A stretch of 64,000 nucleotides of DNA. It comes from Halpernia humi. Its GTDB lineage: Bacteria > Bacteroidota > Bacteroidia > Flavobacteriales > Weeksellaceae. The stretch's first letter is position 1. Each line of letters starts with the position of its first letter. The notes beneath the pieces were generated by a model that saw only the letters and a list, made by a program, of their open reading frames with translations, searched no databases and was not told where the DNA came from. Location of the stretch: NCBI RefSeq assembly GCF_900108025.1, contig NZ_FNUS01000007.1:182627-246626 (forward strand). The letters run 5' to 3'. A program made the translations under genes and the position numbers. Shown here piece by piece: positions 41,773 to 50,252 of the stretch.

Positions 41773-42387
41773 TTAAAATAAACCGTTTAATTCTGCATCA
41801 ATTCTTTCTAAAATAAGACCAAAATCTTCAGCATTCGCCACGAAATCTAAATTATTTACATCTATAACCAATAATTTTCCTTCGCTATAACCATCAATCC
41901 ACTTGTCGTATTTTTTGTTGAGTTTTTGCAAATAATCTATGCTCATTTCCGCTTCATAATCTCTGCCGCGTTTTGCGATTTGCTTCACCAAAGTTGGGAT
42001 TTCTGCCTTTAGATAAATTAGCAAATCTGGTGCTGTGGTAAAACCTTTCATAAGGTTAAAAACCGCATTATAATTATTAAAATCACGCTCCGACAAAAGA
42101 TTCATTTCACTCAAATTTTCCGCGAAAATATAGGCGTCTTCATAGATTGTTCTATCCTGAATCACGCTTTTTCCGCTCTCGCGAATTTCTTTTACTTGGC
42201 GAAAACGGCTTCCCAAAAAATAAATTTGCAAAGCAAAACTCCACTTCGACATATCTTTGTAAAAATCGTCTAAATACGGGTTGTGATCCACGTCTTCAAA
42301 CTGCGCTTCCCAATTGTAATGTTTTGCTAACATCGTGGTTAAAGTGGTTTTACCAGCGCCAATATTTCCCGTAACTGCAATATGCAT
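41773..42387 (-). CDS. Deoxynucleoside kinase
   Basis: Phosphorylates deoxynucleosides (deoxyadenosine/deoxyguanosine-kinase type) for salvage. The 204-residue protein has the P-loop GNIGAGKTTL at residues 7-16, FEDVDHNPYLDDFY near 35-48, the substrate-site IQDRTIYEDAYIFAENL near 85-100 (equivalent to the DRS motif) and the LID-like RGRDYEAEMSIDYL near 138-152. Length and motifs are standard. Base specificity cannot be read with certainty. Confidence 0.9.
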   Translation of the reverse strand: MHIAVTGNIGAGKTTLTTMLAKHYNWEAQFEDVDHNPYLDDFYKDMSKWSFALQIYFLGSRFRQVKEIRESGKSVIQDRTIYEDAYIFAENLSEMNLLSERDFNNYNAVFNLMKGFTTAPDLLIYLKAEIPTLVKQIAKRGRDYEAEMSIDYLQKLNKKYDKWIDGYSEGKLLVIDVNNLDFVANAEDFGLILERIDAELNGLF

Positions 42388-42433
42388 GTCTTAATAATAC
42401 TTGATGATTAATGAATAATAATAGAAAAAGAAA

Positions 42434-43213
42434 TTAAAATTTCTGTTCTTTTTCGATGTTGTAAAGATAAAGTTTGTTTCCTACCAATGCGAAATATTTA
42501 GTTGAATTTTTATCCACAATTTTTGCGTTTGGTGCTTCAAATATTTTACTAAATCCTTGCGCTAAATTCCATTTAAAAATTTTATCATTTTCAATAATAA
42601 AAAAATCTCCGTTTTCGCGGCGTAGTTTTCTTCCTCCGTCAATTTCAGTTTTAAAAATAAGACGACTTTGAAAATCGTACACAGAAAATTCTTTTTCCTT
42701 TAAAATGTAAATGTTATTTTTAAAAACTATTAAATCTTTAATGCCTTCAAAACTAAAATTCATAAGGTAAGAATTTTGCACATTTCTATCTCGAAAGCGA
42801 TATTTAATGAGCCTTTTTGTGCTGTCTTCCAAAAGCCAAATGTTTTGCAAATCGGCACCAAAAACCATCACCATAGAACCGAAATTTTGCCGCAAATTTA
42901 TTTTCTGAATTTCTACTAAATTTTGATCATACAATCTCATTTCTTGCGCATTTTCAGAAAACGCAAAAATATTTAATGGGTTTTCTACAGATTGTATCTT
43001 AAAAGGCAACGTAAACATAATTTTTCCCAGTTGCAAACCAGTAGAATCATATTTTGTAAAACTAAAATTTTTGTTTTTATAAAGGTAAATATTGCCATAA
43101 TCATCAGCAAAAAAATCTTGAGTTTCCTTTAAATTCATAGAATCTAAAGGATTTATTTTTTGTGCTGAAATGCAACAAAAGGAAATTAGAAAAAAAATAA
43201 AAATTGGTTTAAT
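42434..43213 (-). CDS. Secreted beta-propeller-like protein, apparent ATT start
   Basis: From the first ATG (43138) it has 234 residues with repeated short strands (DDYGNIYLYKNK, LQNIWLLEDSTK, FKNNIYILKEKEF, NGDFFIIENDKIFKWN) suggesting a propeller. But the frame stays open upstream and encodes a convincing signal peptide, KPIFIFFLISFCCISAQ followed by KINPLDS. The codon where ATG is expected (43211-43213) is ATT, and there is no ATG, GTG or TTG before the upstream stop. Either a rare ATT start is used or the start codon has been lost. Located 47 bp after the glutaminyl cyclotransferase gene. Confidence 0.6.
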   Translation of the reverse strand: MKPIFIFFLISFCCISAQKINPLDSMNLKETQDFFADDYGNIYLYKNKNFSFTKYDSTGLQLGKIMFTLPFKIQSVENPLNIFAFSENAQEMRLYDQNLVEIQKINLRQNFGSMVMVFGADLQNIWLLEDSTKRLIKYRFRDRNVQNSYLMNFSFEGIKDLIVFKNNIYILKEKEFSVYDFQSRLIFKTEIDGGRKLRRENGDFFIIENDKIFKWNLAQGFSKIFEAPNAKIVDKNSTKYFALVGNKLYLYNIEKEQKF

Positions 43214-43260
43214 GTTTTCTTTATTTTAAATGTGACTTGGCAATAATTTACCGAATAAAA

Positions 43261-44286
43261 TTATTCACTAATTTTAACCTCATAAATTTTACTCCAATTT
43301 TTACCTGTGACTAGCATGTTATCGCCCTTGAAAGCAATTCCATTTAAAACAGAATTTTCATCAACTTTATTTTTATTGAAAATATCCGAAAAATCAAAAA
43401 CTCCCACGACTTCCCCATTTGCAGGATTTATTTTTAAAACAGTAGGTTTTTGCCAAATGTTTGCGTAGATAAATCCATTGTGATATTCCAATTCATTTAT
43501 ATTATCAAACCCTTCTGTATGGCCCGCGACAGAAATGTAACGCTCCAATTTTGATGGATCATTTGGGTCTAAAAAGTAAATATTTTTGGTGCCATCAGAA
43601 ACAATTAAACTTTTACCATCGGTCGTCATTCCCCAACCTTGGCTAATCATAGGAGGATAATCAAATTTTCCTAAAACTTTAAAAGTATTTTTGTCATAAA
43701 TGTAACCAAATTTTGTGGTATAAGTTAGTTGGTACAATTTATCACCTACAATAGAAATACCTTCCGAGAAAATATCATCTGGCTGTTTCACTTCCAAAAT
43801 CGGTGTTGTGCTACCCAAAGTGTATTTCATTAATTTTGATTTTCCTTCTAAACCAATACTTTCATAAACCGTGTTTCCATCTAGAAAAAAACCTTCTGTA
43901 AAGTTTTTGGTATCGTGTGGATATTCCTTTACAATTTCGTGGCTTAATTTTTTCTCTGGGTTTTTCGCAAAAACATTAATGGTAGCATCTTGCTGAAGAA
44001 TTTCACCGTTTTTTTTGGTTATATTATAGGTAATATCATTTTCGCCCAAAGTGAAATAATTGGGATCTACCACCATTTTATCTAAATCTTTATCACCAAA
44101 ACTGATGGAAATACTTTCTGCATTGTCCGTTACATCTTTGGGCAAATCTAACGCATCGCCAAAATGGTAGCCTTTGCTTTCCATAGATGTGCTGTAAGAA
44201 TTTAATGAATTTAAAATCTCTTTATCTTTATTACATGCTGTTAATAAAAATAGCGAAAGCAATCCTACAAAAATATATTTTTTCAT
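43261..44286 (-). CDS. Glutaminyl-peptide cyclotransferase, lipoprotein
   Basis: Forms N-terminal pyroglutamate on exported proteins. The 341-residue lipoprotein (LLTACNKD, Cys 18) has a non-catalytic N-terminal part to about residue 105 and then a plant/bacterial-type five-bladed propeller: YPHDTKNFTEGFFLDGNTVYESIGLEGKSKL, FSEGISIVGDKLYQLTYT, QGWGMTTDGKSLIVSDGT, NELEYHNGFIYANIWQ and VLNGIAFKGDNMLVTGKNWSKIYEV. In Bacteroidota, signal peptidase I often leaves an N-terminal Gln, which this enzyme caps; many proteins in this window have such -AQ cleavage sites. Confidence 0.9.
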   Translation of the reverse strand: MKKYIFVGLLSLFLLTACNKDKEILNSLNSYSTSMESKGYHFGDALDLPKDVTDNAESISISFGDKDLDKMVVDPNYFTLGENDITYNITKKNGEILQQDATINVFAKNPEKKLSHEIVKEYPHDTKNFTEGFFLDGNTVYESIGLEGKSKLMKYTLGSTTPILEVKQPDDIFSEGISIVGDKLYQLTYTTKFGYIYDKNTFKVLGKFDYPPMISQGWGMTTDGKSLIVSDGTKNIYFLDPNDPSKLERYISVAGHTEGFDNINELEYHNGFIYANIWQKPTVLKINPANGEVVGVFDFSDIFNKNKVDENSVLNGIAFKGDNMLVTGKNWSKIYEVKISE

Positions 44287-44307
44287 TTTTTAATTTAATA
44301 ATTTGCC

Positions 44308-44315
44308 CAAATTTA
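44308..44315 (-). promoter_or_regulatory. Promoter -7 element of glutaminyl cyclotransferase
   Basis: TAAATTTG on the minus strand, 21 bp before the ATG at 44286, matches TAnnTTTG. Confidence 0.55.
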
Positions 44316-44521
44316 CAAAAATTTGCCGTTTATTAGCACGCCGCAAGTTGCAACTAAATTCTTCTGTTTTGTAGAAACGATTTTAAAATTAAATGAAAGC
44401 CAAATCTTTCAAAATGTCGATTTTTACTTAAATTTACAAAAGTTTTGAAATCAAAATAATGTCAAATTGATTATATTTAAAAACTAGGACATTCATCCAC
44501 ATCTTAAACTTTAAACTAATA

Positions 44522-45622
44522 ATGATTATATTTTTTCTCTTAATTCTCATTTTAATTTTGGGTATTTTCTTGTTTATGAAGCAAGCAAAATTTGGCAAAA
44601 AACCCTCCGGAAAACGTTTAGAAAGAATAAAAAAATCTCCTCATTACAAAAATGGAAGTTTCAATAATATTAATTTTACACCACAACTTGCAGAAGACAC
44701 TTCGATGCCAAAATTGCTGTGGAAATTTCTTTTTGGTAAAAAAGTTCAAGTACAGCCAAGCGCGGCATTCAATTTTGCAAAAACAGATTTAAAAAATCTA
44801 GATCCTAATGAAAATCTATATGTTTGGATGGGGCATTCGTCATATTATCTGCAAATTGATGGCAAAAAAATTCTTGTAGATCCTGTTTTTAGTGGCAATG
44901 CTTCGCCCGTTTCTTTTACTACGAAAGCATTTTCGGGAACAGATTTATATTCTACCGAAGACATCCCAGAATTAGATTACCTTATAATCACTCACGATCA
45001 TTGGGACCATTTGGATTATAAAACCGTTAAAAATTTAAAACCAAAAGTACAAAAAGTAATCACAGGTCTTGGAACCGCGGAACACCTTGAATACTGGCAT
45101 TATGACCCAAATAAAATTATAGAATTGGATTGGTTTGAAGATTTTGATTTGGGAAATGGCTTTAAAATTTATTGTGAAACTGCGCGGCATTTTTCTGGGC
45201 GAACTTTTACTCGAAACAAAGCAATTTGGGCAAGTTTCGTCTTTGAATCGCCTAAAAGAAAAATCTACATTGGAGGCGATTCTGGTTTTGATAATCATTT
45301 TGAAAGTATTGGTAAAAAACATGGCGGTTTTGATGTAGCAATTTTAGAAAACGGCCAATACAACAAAGATTGGCGCTATATCCACATGCTTCCAGAAGAA
45401 TTTTTTGTGGCTACAAAAAACTTGAATTCTAAAAGAGTAATTGCCGTACACAACTCTAAATTTGCTCTCGCGTTTCATCCTTGGGACGAACCATTAAAGA
45501 AATTAACGCATTTGAATGACAAAGAACACCAAAGATTAATAACACCAAAAATTGGTGAAAAAGTAAATTGGGAAAATGATGAGAAAATCTACGAAAAATG
45601 GTGGGAACACTTTAATTCTTAA
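44522..45622 (+). CDS. MBL-fold metallohydrolase (NAPE-PLD-like), membrane-anchored
   Basis: A 366-residue protein with one N-terminal membrane helix (residues 1-19) and a metallo-beta-lactamase domain. Metal ligands: LIITHDHWDHLDYKT near residue 155, ARHFSGRT near 220 and GGDSGFDNHF near 254; WMGHSSYYLQIDGKKILVDPVF near 102 is typical of the YtnP/NAPE-PLD-like branch. The family includes N-acyl-phosphatidylethanolamine phospholipase D, so a lipid phosphodiester is possible. Substrate unknown. Confidence 0.85.
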   Translation: MIIFFLLILILILGIFLFMKQAKFGKKPSGKRLERIKKSPHYKNGSFNNINFTPQLAEDTSMPKLLWKFLFGKKVQVQPSAAFNFAKTDLKNLDPNENLYVWMGHSSYYLQIDGKKILVDPVFSGNASPVSFTTKAFSGTDLYSTEDIPELDYLIITHDHWDHLDYKTVKNLKPKVQKVITGLGTAEHLEYWHYDPNKIIELDWFEDFDLGNGFKIYCETARHFSGRTFTRNKAIWASFVFESPKRKIYIGGDSGFDNHFESIGKKHGGFDVAILENGQYNKDWRYIHMLPEEFFVATKNLNSKRVIAVHNSKFALAFHPWDEPLKKLTHLNDKEHQRLITPKIGEKVNWENDEKIYEKWWEHFNS

Positions 45623-45745
45623 TTAAAAATTAATTATGATTTTAGAATTCAAAAATTTATTTTTTCACTTTTACCACTAAAATATTTTACTGTAAACTGT
45701 AATTTAATTTTAAAAACAATGACTTTAAATCATTAAAATTATACA

Positions 45746-46960
45746 ATGAAAAACGCATATATTATAGACGGAACACGCTCTGCAATTGGGAATTTTAAAG
45801 GAACACTTGCAGATTTACGCACGGATGATTTGTTGGCACAAATATTAAAGAATTTAATGGAAAAAAATCCAGAAATTCCTTTAGATAAAATAGATGATGT
45901 GATAATCGGATGCGCAAACCAAGCGGGAGAAGACAACAGAAACGTAGCAAGAATGGCTTTGCTTTTGGCAGGATTGCCGTTTTCGGTTCCGGGTGAAACC
46001 GTTAACAGATTGTGCGCTTCGGGAATGAGCGCCATCGCTCAAGCCGCAAGAGCGATAAAATCTAATGAAGGCGAAATATTTATTGCAGGTGGCGTGGAAG
46101 GTATGAGCAGAGCGCCGTACGTCATTTCTAAAAGTTCTAGCGCTTTTGGAACCGATTCTAAAATGTATGATTCTAGTTTCGGATGGCGTTTTACAAATCC
46201 GAAAATGGCAGATTTATTTGGTGTAGAAGCGATGGGAAATACCGCCGAAAATCTAGCCGAACTTTATAAAATCTCACGAGAAGAACAAGATGAATTTGCC
46301 TTAAATTCTCAATTAAAAGCCACAAAAGCGCAAAAATCTGGGAGATTGGCGCAAGAAATTTCGGATATAAAAATACCACAAAGAAAAAAAGAAGATTTAA
46401 TTTTTAATGAAGATGAATTTATAAAACCTAAGTCCTCGCTTGAAGTATTAGCAAAACTTCGCCCTGCTTTTAAAAAAGAAAACGGAAGCGTAACGGCGGG
46501 AAATTCTTCGGGTTTAAATGATGGCGCGGCCGCAGTTTTAATTGCTTCCGAAGATGCTGTGAAAAAATACAATTTGAAACCATTGGCTAAAATTATTTCT
46601 TCTGCCGTTGTTGGCGTAGAGCCAAGAATAATGGGAATTGGCCCGGTTGAAGCCACAAAATTGGCCTTAAAAAGAGCGAATTTAACATTAGACGAAATTG
46701 ATGTAATTGAACTAAACGAAGCATTTGCCGCGCAAAGTATTGCCGTTTTAAAAGAATTAAATTTAAAAAATGACGATTCTCGTGTGAACATTAATGGTGG
46801 CGCAATTGCACTCGGTCATCCACTCGGAATGAGCGGCACACGCATCACGCATTCCGCGGCATTAGAATTAAAAAATTCTGAAAAAAAATATGCGTTAGTA
46901 ACCATGTGCGTTGGTGTTGGACAAGGTTATGCCGTGGTTTTGGAAAATACTTCTATTTAA
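45746..46960 (+). CDS. Acetyl-CoA acyltransferase (thiolase; PcaF/PaaJ-like)
   Basis: Cleaves 3-oxoacyl-CoA with CoA. The 404-residue protein has the nucleophilic Cys in ETVNRLCASGMSAI near residue 90, His in INGGAIALGHPLGMSGTRI near 357, and the second Cys in TMCVGVGQGY near 389. The GCANQAGEDNRNVARMALLLAGLP block near 54 is characteristic of 3-oxoadipyl-CoA thiolases (PcaF/PaaJ), but no phenylacetate or beta-ketoadipate genes are adjacent, so a general fatty-acid role is also possible. Confidence 0.9.
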   Translation: MKNAYIIDGTRSAIGNFKGTLADLRTDDLLAQILKNLMEKNPEIPLDKIDDVIIGCANQAGEDNRNVARMALLLAGLPFSVPGETVNRLCASGMSAIAQAARAIKSNEGEIFIAGGVEGMSRAPYVISKSSSAFGTDSKMYDSSFGWRFTNPKMADLFGVEAMGNTAENLAELYKISREEQDEFALNSQLKATKAQKSGRLAQEISDIKIPQRKKEDLIFNEDEFIKPKSSLEVLAKLRPAFKKENGSVTAGNSSGLNDGAAAVLIASEDAVKKYNLKPLAKIISSAVVGVEPRIMGIGPVEATKLALKRANLTLDEIDVIELNEAFAAQSIAVLKELNLKNDDSRVNINGGAIALGHPLGMSGTRITHSAALELKNSEKKYALVTMCVGVGQGYAVVLENTSI

Positions 46961-47028
46961 ACTTTTGTGGGTTTTTATAATTTTTTTTAACTAAAACAAG
47001 TTTTAAATAAATTTCAATTTTTTTCAAT

Positions 47029-47415
47029 CTAAATTGAAGGAATTTTTTCTACCAAAACAGAATTTCCTTTTTTATCAAAATAAGTGCAGGTCATTTTTTG
47101 TAAATCTACCACCCAATTATCTACTCCATTTTCTGCGCAATCTTTGCAAAAAGTTAAAAAATCTGTTCCGCCTTGCTGATGCAGTTTTAAACGTTCTTCA
47201 AATTTCGCTACATTTAATTGATCTGAAATTGAAAAATTATTAATTCCATCGAAGGAAATTTGTTCATTGTTTTGATCAAAATATTCTGTAAGACCATTTG
47301 ATACAAACGTTTTAAAATTAGTAACACCAATTTCTTTTAATTCTTTTACAAGTTTTGGAAAATTAAAATTGCTATTAATATTCGCTTTTTCAATTTGATT
47401 TTTATTAAATTCCAT
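47029..47415 (-). CDS. DUF1398 family protein
   Basis: A 128-residue soluble protein with the DUF1398 (YbcV-like) features: an N-terminal helix, FPKLVKELKEIGVTNFKTFVSNGLTEYFD near 19-47, an internal helix KFEERLKLHQQGGTDFLTFCKDCAENGVDNWVVDL near 71-105 and CTYFDKKGNSVLVEKIP at the end. Function unknown. 29 bp separate it from rsgA upstream on the same strand. Confidence 0.75.
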   Translation of the reverse strand: MEFNKNQIEKANINSNFNFPKLVKELKEIGVTNFKTFVSNGLTEYFDQNNEQISFDGINNFSISDQLNVAKFEERLKLHQQGGTDFLTFCKDCAENGVDNWVVDLQKMTCTYFDKKGNSVLVEKIPSI

Positions 47416-47444
47416 CTTTGTTATATTTTTTATTTCTAAATAAT

Positions 47445-48371
47445 TTACTTTTTATGTATTTCTTGGGCTTCTTCCATTAATTTTAGATAAGTAATGTAGC
47501 GCGACTCTTCTATTTTATCATCCTCTAAACCTTTCAAAACAGCGCATTTTGGCTCGTTGATGTGCAAACAATTGTGAAATTTACATGCTCTTCCGAGTTT
47601 AAAAATTTCTGGAAAATAATGCTGAATATCTTCCTTTTCTACGTCTATCATTGCAAACTCACGCACGCCAGGTGTATCAATCACGCTTCCACCAAATTTC
47701 CAAAAATGCATTTGTGCAAAAGTTGTAGTGTGTTTTCCTTTTTGATGAATTTCTGATATAATGCCCGTTTTCAAATCCAAACCAGGTTGCAAAGCATTTA
47801 CCAAAGTTGATTTCCCACTTCCCGAGTGTCCGAAAAAAACTGAAGTTTTATCTTTGATTTTACCCAATAATTTGTCCAAATTTAATCTTGAAACGGAAGA
47901 AATAAGCATACTTTGATACCCAATATTTTGATACATTTTTTGAATTTGTTCTACAAACTCTATTTCTTCTTCAGACAAAAGGTCGATTTTGCTGAATAAA
48001 ATTAGTGGTAAAATATTGTAGGCTTCGCAACACGCGAGAAAACGATCTAGAAAACCAAATGAAGTTTCGGGTTGTTTTAACGTGAAAATAAAACACGCAA
48101 CATCTACATTTGACGCAATAATATGTGATTCTTTAGAGAGATTTACAGATTTTCTAATCAAATAATTTCTTCTCGGATCAATCTTCGTAATCCACGCAAC
48201 ATCATCAATTTCTAGTTGAAATTCTACATGATCGCCCACAGCCAAAGGATTTGTTAATCTACTTTTTAACAATTTGAATTTCCCACGGATTCTTGCCTCA
48301 AAAATATTTCCGGTCTTTTCTTCCTTTACTTGGTACCAACTTCCGGTAGATTTTATAATGAGGCCTTTCAT
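47445..48371 (-). CDS. rsgA: Ribosome small-subunit-dependent GTPase A
   Basis: Circularly permuted GTPase for late 30S maturation. The 308-residue protein has an N-terminal OB-fold (LIIKSTGSWYQVKEEKTGNIFEARIRG), permuted G4 (LILFSKIDLL, with SKID in place of NKxD), P-loop GHSGSGKSTLVNAL near 181, G3 DTPGVREF near 225 and the C-terminal zinc motif CKFHNCLHINEPKCAV. Start ATG at 48371. The 123-bp gap upstream contains degenerate inverted GTTGTCAGTT/AACTGACAAC sequence. Confidence 0.96.
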   Translation of the reverse strand: MKGLIIKSTGSWYQVKEEKTGNIFEARIRGKFKLLKSRLTNPLAVGDHVEFQLEIDDVAWITKIDPRRNYLIRKSVNLSKESHIIASNVDVACFIFTLKQPETSFGFLDRFLACCEAYNILPLILFSKIDLLSEEEIEFVEQIQKMYQNIGYQSMLISSVSRLNLDKLLGKIKDKTSVFFGHSGSGKSTLVNALQPGLDLKTGIISEIHQKGKHTTTFAQMHFWKFGGSVIDTPGVREFAMIDVEKEDIQHYFPEIFKLGRACKFHNCLHINEPKCAVLKGLEDDKIEESRYITYLKLMEEAQEIHKK

Positions 48372-48494
48372 ATTATGGTTATCAGGTGTTAGTTGTCAGT
48401 TATCAGTGATTAATTTATTTAACAAAAGAAAAATAAATTGGTTTAACTTCTAAAAAAGCCATCAACTATCAACTGACAACTATCAACCCAATTC
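48372..48494. repeat. Degenerate GGTTATCAGTTGTTAGT-type repeat
   Basis: GTTAGTTGTCAGTTATCAG near 48395 and CATCAACTATCAACTGACAA near 48462 form an imperfect inverted pair. The same word family (CGGTTATCAGTTGTTAGTTT) occurs at 19108-19135 between rpsR and rplI. Intergenic low-complexity repeat; no function seen. Confidence 0.4.
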
Positions 48495-49574
48495 TTATTT
48501 ATTAATCATAATGCTATTTTGCACTTCAATCGATTCTTCGTGAATGGCTTTAAAAACTTTTTCGATAAAATCGCTACTCATCCCAGTTTCTTCCGCTTTT
48601 TGCGAAGCATATTCGGTGATAATTTTCCAACGATCTGGCTGAAAAATAGCAATATTATTTTCTTTTTTTATAGTTCCGATTTTCTCTGAAACTTTCATTC
48701 TTTGCGATAAAATATCTATTAACTGGAAATCAATATCGCTGATTAAAGTTCTGTGACGCGTCATTTCATCATCCCATTTAGAAATATCAGAATTTCTAAT
48801 TTTTAGATTTGAAATTAATTCTGCTAATACTGCAGGCGTAATTTGCTGTGAAGCATCGCTCCAAGCGTCGTCTGGCGAAAAATGACTTTCAATCATCGCA
48901 CCTTGGTAACCCACATTCATCGCTTCTTGTGTAATGGCAGCCAAGCCAGTTCTATTGCCACAAATATGCGATGGATCTACAATCATTGGGATATTTGGAA
49001 ACTGATGGCGGAAATCTAAAGCGATTTGCCAATTCGGAATATTTCTATATTTTGTTTTTTGATAAGTTGAAAAACCCCGGTGAATGGCACCTAAATTTTC
49101 CACACCTTGCCCAAGAAGTCTTTCCATTGCGCCAATCCACAAAGCCAAATCTGGATTTACAGGATTTTTTACAAAAACTGGTTTTTTAGTTCCACGAAGT
49201 GCCACTGCAATTTCTTGCACGGTGAAAGGATTTACAGTTGAACGTGCACCAATCCAAAGAATATCTACATCGGCTTCTAGTGCTGCAAAAACGTGGTTTG
49301 CATTTGCTACTTCTGTTGCGGTTTTAAAACCGTATTCTTCTTTTACTTTTTTTAACCAATTTAGGCCAATTACTCCAACACCTTCAAAACCGTTGGGTTT
49401 GGTTCTCGGTTTCCAAATTCCAGCACGAAAAACGGGAATATCTGCGTTCGATTCTTTTATTTCTTTAGCCGTTTGAAGCATTTGAGATTCACTTTCTGCA
49501 CTACAAGGACCCGCAATAATAAGCGGTTTTGGGAATTCATTTACCCATTCATTTTTCAATTCTTTTAATTCCAT
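48495..49574 (-). CDS. Bifunctional 3-deoxy-7-phosphoheptulonate synthase/chorismate mutase
   Basis: First step of the shikimate pathway fused to the first step towards Phe/Tyr. The 359-residue protein has a type I-beta DAHP synthase domain (residues 1-260: LIIAGPCSAES, FRAGIWKPRTKPNGFEG, WIGARSTVNPFTVQEIA, DPSHICGNRTGLAAITQEAMNVGYQGAMIESHFSPDDAWSD) and a C-terminal AroQ-type chorismate mutase helix bundle (LISDIDFQLIDILSQRMKVSEKIGTIKKENNIAIFQPDRWKII). The mutase part often gives allosteric control by prephenate. Single-gene transcript. Confidence 0.93.
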   Translation of the reverse strand: MELKELKNEWVNEFPKPLIIAGPCSAESESQMLQTAKEIKESNADIPVFRAGIWKPRTKPNGFEGVGVIGLNWLKKVKEEYGFKTATEVANANHVFAALEADVDILWIGARSTVNPFTVQEIAVALRGTKKPVFVKNPVNPDLALWIGAMERLLGQGVENLGAIHRGFSTYQKTKYRNIPNWQIALDFRHQFPNIPMIVDPSHICGNRTGLAAITQEAMNVGYQGAMIESHFSPDDAWSDASQQITPAVLAELISNLKIRNSDISKWDDEMTRHRTLISDIDFQLIDILSQRMKVSEKIGTIKKENNIAIFQPDRWKIITEYASQKAEETGMSSDFIEKVFKAIHEESIEVQNSIMINK

Positions 49575-49608
49575 CTACGTTTTTTCTTTGTCAAATTTTT
49601 ATCATTAA

Positions 49609-50252
49609 TTAAGTAAAATCAAATTTCATCAGATCGTTTAAATCATTTAAAACTGGATTAATCTCGGCAAATTTATCAAAAATTTTGCGTTTTGTGAGTA
49701 TTTCTTTTTTAAGTTTGGTATCCATCTTATAAGAAACCGCAATATGAAAATTATTTACCTTATGTTTAAAATGATTAAAAAACTGTGCGCTCACAGTATT
49801 AAATTCTGATTTTGCCATTTCTGATGGGCAACAAACTTCTATGCCGTGCTCATCTATTTTATTGAGTTTAAAACTATTTATAGCATTATAAACCAGAGAA
49901 TTACTTGTTTTTAAATCTTCTAAAAACAGGTTCCATTCTGTTTGCAAATCGGTATCTGTGAAATGGTTTTGCGGTTCATCTTTATGAGGCAAGGTAATGC
50001 TTTTTGTTTCCTTTTTTACCTCTACTTTTAGCGCATCTTCAATGTTGAATTTAGATTTTTCTTTTTTCTGAACTAATGGTTTTTCTGCTTTTTGAATCAC
50101 CACTTTTTGCTCTAATTCTAAATCAATTGCTGTTTTTTCGTCTTCAACTTTCGGAATTTCTTTTTGTAGATCTTTAATAGAAACTTCAGAATTTTTCTTT
50201 AAAACAAGTTTTTCTTTAAGAAAAGGCGCTAGAATTATGAATTTTTTTTTTT
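49609..50252 (-). CDS. dnaX: DnaX tau-specific C-terminal region, in the -1 frame
   Basis: Immediately after the A-run that ends the gamma frame, the -1 frame is open for about 213 codons with no stop: FIILAPFLKEKLVLKKNSEV, a Lys/Glu-rich linker, and a folded tail (TEWNLFLEDLKTSNSLVYNAINSFKLN, then IFDKFAEINPVLNDLNDLMKFDF) like the C-terminal ends of flavobacterial DnaX. There is no ATG near its beginning; a GTG at 50103 is inside the linker. So it is read as the continuation of dnaX after a frameshift (or a 1-nt sequence error), giving a tau protein of about 570 residues. Confidence 0.8.

Noticed and set aside
46309..46791. Minus-strand open frame of 160 codons
   Set aside because: Lies opposite the thiolase gene, whose motifs are complete.
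49084..49476. Plus-strand open frame of 130 codons
   Set aside because: Lies wholly opposite the DAHP synthase gene; that gene's conserved motifs explain the sequence.
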